Below, piece by piece: positions 55,584 to 60,000 of a stretch of DNA of 60,000 nt (the first letter of the stretch is position 1; each line of letters begins with the position of its first letter). The translations under genes were made by a program, and so were the position numbers. Source of the stretch: Strigamia acuminata (Eukaryota > Arthropoda > Chilopoda > Geophilomorpha > Linotaeniidae). The notes below the pieces were generated by a model. That model was not told the origin of the DNA. It saw nothing but the letters and a program-made list of their open reading frames with translations, and made no database searches. The stretch spans positions 2,530,501-2,590,500 of the forward strand of contig OX442318.1 in the NCBI GenBank assembly GCA_949358305.1, written 5' to 3'.

Positions 55584-56131
55584 AAGCCTAGTACTCATAA
55601 CACCATTCCGTCCTTGGAATGGTAACAGGAATCAAAGTCTTAAGTTTCCTGCCAAGGGTGGTACTCATAAAAATATTGTTTAGACTCTGAATCACCCTTG
55701 CAAGTGAAAACGAATTGTTTCCGGCCCCGATGGTGCAAGGAAAAATTTAATTGTTTCAGACTCTGAATTCCCTTGTTTTTCATCTAAAATTTGCAACCGG
55801 TCACAGCCGGTTGCAAACAAAGACACCCAACTATTACAATTGAACATTTCAGATAAAATAAATGCTTTTTTAATTGCAAAAAGACCAAAACTGATTTTAA
55901 AATTATTTTAGTCAGAAAAGTCGGACAAAGCTTCATTGCCATTTGCAAAACAAGCAACAATGACTCACACAGTTTAAGAGTACGGAAACTTTCTGGTGAC
56001 AATTTCATGAGTACCCAAATTTACCAGACTCTGAATAATAAGAGGATAAAACATTCCGCTTGAAATGGTGCTGTTGAAAAATTAAGACTGTAAAAATATT
56101 TAGACTCTGAAAGCTTATGAGTACTAGGCTT
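55584..56131. mobile_element. AGTACTCATAA-end MITE, copy C (long form)
   Basis: 548 bp. Left end AAGCCTAGTACTCATAA, right end TTATGAGTACTAGGCTT. The outer parts are the inverse of copy A, but about 270 bp (55760-56030) of different internal sequence is present, so copy A may be an internal deletion of this form. Confidence 0.8.
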
Positions 56132-56132
56132 A

Positions 56133-56757
56133 AAACTTAGTACTCATAAGCAGTTTCCTACGTAAGAAACAAGTCTGCCCACAGAAATTTTGCCTCCAGA
56201 AAACCTGGTACTCACAAATTTCTTACTAGTCTTGGAATGTCTGCGAATTATGTTCTGCGACATAATAAATTAACTTTCTTGCATTTCGATGCAGCGGAAA
56301 GCTGATCTTCGTTTCCAGGCACAGAAACTTCTGTGGCACAGAAAGTAACGATCGATCTTGACAATTTGTGTCTGGTCATAATTTTTTTTAACCAGTCTCA
56401 AATGTAGCAGCAATCAGTTCTGTCAACAAATGCAAACACCTGTATATTCTATTTATAAAAATAGATTATAAGTTTCTAAATAAAACTAAAAATTAAAAAC
56501 AAACCAGCAATCCTATTCATCCTAACTCCAAAACTACCCTTAAAAATTTTTATTGGCATCCATCTTGCTTCTTTTTCATGTCAATCCATTTCTTTTCTGT
56601 TGCATAGAGCTGTGAGTACCACAAAAAATCTGGTATGACAGACTGGCACATGTTCCGCTACCAGATGATTCTGATAGGCTTTTCCGTCAAGTCTATACAC
56701 AGAAAAGTCTGTGGGCACACACTTCTGTTAGCAGATAATCTTATGAGTACTAAGCTT
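56133..56757. mobile_element. AGTACTCATAA-end MITE, related family D
   Basis: About 625 bp, abutting copy C. Ends AAACTTAGTACTCATAAG and CTTATGAGTACTAAGCTT share only the tip with copies A-C; the interior is different (CTGCCCACAGAAA near the left, inverse of TTTCTGTGGGCA-type near the right). TA follows at 56758-56759. Confidence 0.75.
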
Positions 56758-56945
56758 TAGATGTAGGAATTCTGGGGCTAGAAGTAGCATTTCTGGGGCT
56801 AGATGTAGCATTTCTGGGGCTAGATGTAGCATTTCTGGGGCTAGATGTAGCATTTCTGGGGCTAGATGTAGCATTTCTGGGGCTAGATGTAGCATGTCTG
56901 GGGCTAGATAACATTTCTGGGGCTTGCTAATGCTTTTGTGTCTAA
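56758..56945. repeat. 21-bp GATGTAGCATTTCTGGGGCT array, right part
   Basis: About eight copies, several identical, continuing the 55362 array after the two inserted MITEs. The minus-strand LAPEMLH repeat is a by-product. Confidence 0.93.
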
Positions 56946-58660
56946 AAAGTGCATTTATAGAGCTACAAAAGAGCATTTTCCCCTATCACATGCATTTGGA
57001 GATTCTAATTCATACACACACGCAGTGGTTCATCGCGGAAAAACAAATTCCATATAAAAATCGATTCCAAATCAATAGAAACCAACCCGGATGAAGACGA
57101 GCCAGACGTCACATCATTACTAAATAACAAGTCCATTTCATACCCGTAATTGCACACCTCGGTTATTTATTAAACGCATTTATTGATCCGATCACGAGCA
57201 ATTCTTTTCCTTTAAAAAACTTTAAGACTCAGGTTAAGATTTTTCTTTCACTTCCACATGTTGTAATTAAGAATGTGTTTCCCCCTCCCAACCCCTCCCC
57301 TCTTCGCTCACAAGGTCTCCTTGTCCAAGAAGCTTAATGAAATACCAAAGCAAAGCCCAATGGTTTGGAATTAATTCTCTAGCTTGGGGTTGCTAGTGAA
57401 ATTACCAAACGAAGAAATAACCCTCTCAGCACCAAATAAGCGTCGAGGCTTAACAATAATTTACCCCTTTTGCTTCAGCTGGGACTTAATGAGACTTAAC
57501 TTGTGATTGGCGATAAATCCGCGCCTGTTTTGTGCGCCGTCTTACTGCCACTTCTGCACCAAATCACGTTTCTTTACGATACCGTAGGCAATACTATCGG
57601 CAGTGCCAAAGAAAAATTAATTTTAGCAACTAAAATAATGCAATTTTTACATTGCAGATTTAATGCAGGTGTGCGATCACTCGTAGCGACGCCTACCCTG
57701 AACGTCGATACTGTAAGACTGCATTCCAATATATGAGTGTAGCACGTATCAATTGCAACGTTGCGTAATAACTTCGATATTCAACCTAAATTCTAAACTT
57801 TTGAGAAAAACAGTCGAGAGAAAAAGCAGCGCGTTAAAAGTCCCTCAAATAATTAGCAAATCAAACAAGCTAATTGGCAAAGAGCAGAAGGAAGGTCTCA
57901 GCTCTTCCATTTTCCTAATTAATCAAGCCACACAAGGGCATACTAATTTGCAGGACCTAAACCAAGGCTCTAATCAACATACCTGATAAATTAAGTTGTG
58001 CAAATAACGATAAATAATCCAACTACGTTTTTGCACCAACGAATTTGGTGCCGTAAAGAGTATTGATCTAGCGAGTAGAAGCAAATATCGTTGTAGAGTC
58101 GTTGCAGCGAGGCACAAAATGTGAAGGAAAAAAATCCATTGGCGTAACAAAATAATGTACCGGTGAAGTCCTAACAGATGTTGGAACGCCAGACTAAGGA
58201 TCCGTTGGGGACATTTCATTGACTGATCGTTGAATGCCGCTTCTCCAAAGTCTGGATTTCCTGCGTGCAGTATTAGAAGCAACTTGAGAATAGACCAATA
58301 ACAACTGGTGTCAATATTGATATTCTTCATCTAAAGAAAATCTTTATTTTCCAAAATCTGACATTGTGCAACTAAAAATTATAATTTTTGTCTAAAAATG
58401 ATATTTTTGGACTATAATTCATAAAAAACTGATGTTTTTGTTTAAAAATTTAACTACGTAGTCAGAAAGTAGGCTAGCCATTCAACCCAACAGCAACCAG
58501 CTGCTTGGTGCAAAAATTTCGTCAAAATTGGTCAAAAGATGGCACACTTATTTTTTTCCAATTCACTAGGCCTTTTACGGATACTCTTTGAAGCGAATGC
58601 AAATGCGACATTGCAGTTTGGCGATATTTCTATCACATATTGCATTCGCGACATATCGCT
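56946..58660. other. No secure gene
   Basis: 57503-57736 (plus) and 57974-58330 (minus, 118 codons) are the longest frames. Neither shows a domain, and the second is Leu/Ile-rich as AT-rich noise tends to be. Confidence 0.35.
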
Positions 58661-58748
58661 GTTGTTTTGGTCTATTTTTTTGTATCAGTACACCAGTAAA
58701 ATGGCTCGGCCAATGGGAGAAAGGCCACTCTTATGGTCTGCCAGAGTA
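58661..58748 (+). mobile_element. Variable-arm element, copy 4 (right end only)
   Basis: GTTTTGGTCTATTTTTTTGT, then ATGGCTCGGCCAATGGGAG, then its own outer arm AAAGGCCACTCTTATGGTCT and the tip GAGTA before TA (58749-58750). The left part is missing. It lies immediately left of copy 3. Confidence 0.75.
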
Positions 58749-58753
58749 TAGTA

Positions 58754-59191
58754 TACTGACTAATGTAAACTCTTTCGACACTCAAGAGGAGCCCTGGAAT
58801 CTTTGCTCCCATTGGCCTAGTCTGATTACTCAGAGCTGTAGTTGAACTTCTGCTACGAGGAAAAGTAGTTCCCTATGATTTTTAGTCTTTTTCAGTAAAA
58901 TAATGATTGAAATGATGTACATTTAATGTTACTCTAGAATAAAAAGTATTTTCCATTTTAAAAATAAAGTTTTATGTTCTTTTTATTTTAAAATGCATGT
59001 CTGTTAAGTTGATCGCTTGCTTTGTCAGGACAGAAAATCTATTGCAATGTCTGTACTTCTATTTATATCTGTATATATGTATAATGTAATTCTAGTGTTT
59101 TGGGTCTTTTTTTATGTATCACTACACAAGTGAAATGGCTCGGCCAATGGGAGCCAAGATTCCAGGGCTCCTCTTGAGTGTGGAAAGAGTA
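58754..59191. mobile_element. Variable-arm inverted-repeat element, copy 3
   Basis: 438 bp. Arms share CACTCAAGAGGAGCCCTGGA, then ATCTT and CTCCCATTGGCC, mirrored at both ends. The right tip GAGTA is followed by TA (59192-59193) and the left tip preceded by TA (58752-58753). The left tip has about 12 extra bases (GACTAATGTAAA). The interior matches copies 1 and 2. Confidence 0.85.
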
Positions 59192-59193
59192 TA

Positions 59194-59741
59194 CTTCCAA
59201 AGTCATGTGACCTCTGACGGAAGTTGCAAAAACACGCAGCTACAAACTCACGTATGCTAGTGATGTAGTGGATGTAGTTTTTCAAGATCAAAGCCTTATG
59301 GAAATCCGAAGTCAATTTATTGTTTTTTACCAGATCATTTTCTAAAAATCATATTCTCCGAAGACAGACAATCCCATAATCACAAATGACTTTACGTGCT
59401 TGCAGCATTCACAATTACAATTGCAACATAAAAAAAAATTGTAAGCTCTTCTTCCTACCTGATAAGATGTAATCTATGTCTCACTCGTATTCAGCTTTGC
59501 TCCTTTTTTTCTATTACAGTCTCCATTCTTTGGGTTCACTGGGAAATCCCCCTCAGTATTTCAATCCCCTTTTTTTCCATTTTCATACATGTACACAAGA
59601 TTGATTTCTTTCTCAGCACTATTGCAATTTCTCTTCGCTGTTATTTTTTATTTATCTTCGCCATCTGTTCTTCCATGCAATAACCTTCTTTTTATAATCC
59701 ACATCAAAGAAAGTGAGAAGAAATGTAACACTCTTTTGTAA
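59194..59741. other. No gene found
   Basis: T-rich, low complexity. Nothing recognised. Confidence 0.4.
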
Positions 59742-60000
59742 TACCGTATTTTACCGATTAAGAGTCACCCTCGAATTGTAGCCTCCCTCAAATTGTAGCT
59801 GCCCTAGAATTGTAGCCTCCCTCAATCTGTAGCCGCCCTAGAATTGTAGCCTCCCTCGATTTGTAGCCGCCCTAGAATTGTAGCCTTCCTCGAATTGTAG
59901 CCGTCGTAGAATTGTAGCCGCCCTAGAATTGTAGCCGCCCTCGAATAGTAGCCGCGGCTGAGGCACCAAGAGTACCATATTTTTGCAAAAGTACGATATT
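59742..60000 (+). mobile_element. GAATAGTAGCCG MITE family, copy 5, internally expanded
   Basis: Starts TACCGTATTTTACCGATTAA as in copies 2-4. Where those have one or two GAATAGTAGCCG motifs, this copy has about eleven (59764-59960), and then rejoins the family sequence (GCGGCTGAGGCACCA, then TTTTTGCAAAAGTACGATAT). Runs off the window. Confidence 0.8.
59764..59960. repeat. 17-bp CTAGAATTGTAGCCGCC array within a MITE
   Basis: About eleven tandem copies (CTCGAATTGTAGCCTCC variants) created inside the MITE. Same period and similar core as the 49588-50703 array. Confidence 0.9.

Noticed and set aside
57974-58330. 118-codon minus-strand frame rich in Leu and Ile
   Set aside because: No domain or splice context; composition typical of translated AT-rich noise.

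Overview
The window is AT-rich eukaryotic DNA with spliced coding exons, spliceosomal GT/AG introns, Tc1/mariner, pogo-like, PIF-like and other short inverted-repeat transposons, and an unusually dense set of minisatellites. The only host gene I can identify with confidence is a heterotrimeric G protein alpha subunit. Its sequence and intron structure point to an animal, most likely an invertebrate; I cannot name the species.

Host gene. The G-alpha gene runs on the minus strand. Three in-phase exons are visible: 12378-12562 (P-loop), 8972-9132 (helical domain) and 2332-2460 (end of helical domain plus switch I). They join without a frame break into about 158 codons. The exon with the DVGGQ motif and the C-terminus must lie left of base 1, and the N-terminal exon lies somewhere right of 12562. 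A phase-compatible but unproven candidate is at 48.6 kb. The P-loop reads GAAESGKS, with Ala at the position of Ras Gly12.

Rest of the window. From 12.6 to 60 kb I find no other secure host exon. It holds: (1) about fifteen minisatellite arrays with 10-40 bp units (7.6, 9.5, 14.1, 21.2, 29.6, 33.9, 38.7, 41.6, 43.4, 45.0, 47.8, 49.6/50.2, 55.4/56.8 and 59.8 kb); (2) a 1354-bp Tc3-like transposon with 296-bp terminal repeats and a doubly broken transposase (25.9-27.3 kb); (3) many small non-autonomous elements with clear inverted ends, several with TA or TTA target duplications; (4) a repeat carrying the 5' half of a tRNA-Asp (two copies) and a 5S-rRNA-like segment; (5) decayed pieces of a non-LTR reverse transcriptase and of a second Tc1-like transposase.

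Most notable. A ~420-bp inverted-repeat family (11.8, 49.8, 58.7 and 58.8 kb) has ends that match within each copy but differ between copies, placed between a fixed TACTC tip and a fixed core. A second family (five copies) carries a GAATNGTAGCCG motif that is tandemly amplified inside one copy (59.8 kb) and resembles the unit of a large free-standing 17-bp array (49.6-50.7 kb). All coordinates come from reading by eye. Repeat edges may be off by several bases, while exon edges and TA-flanked element ends were placed base by base.
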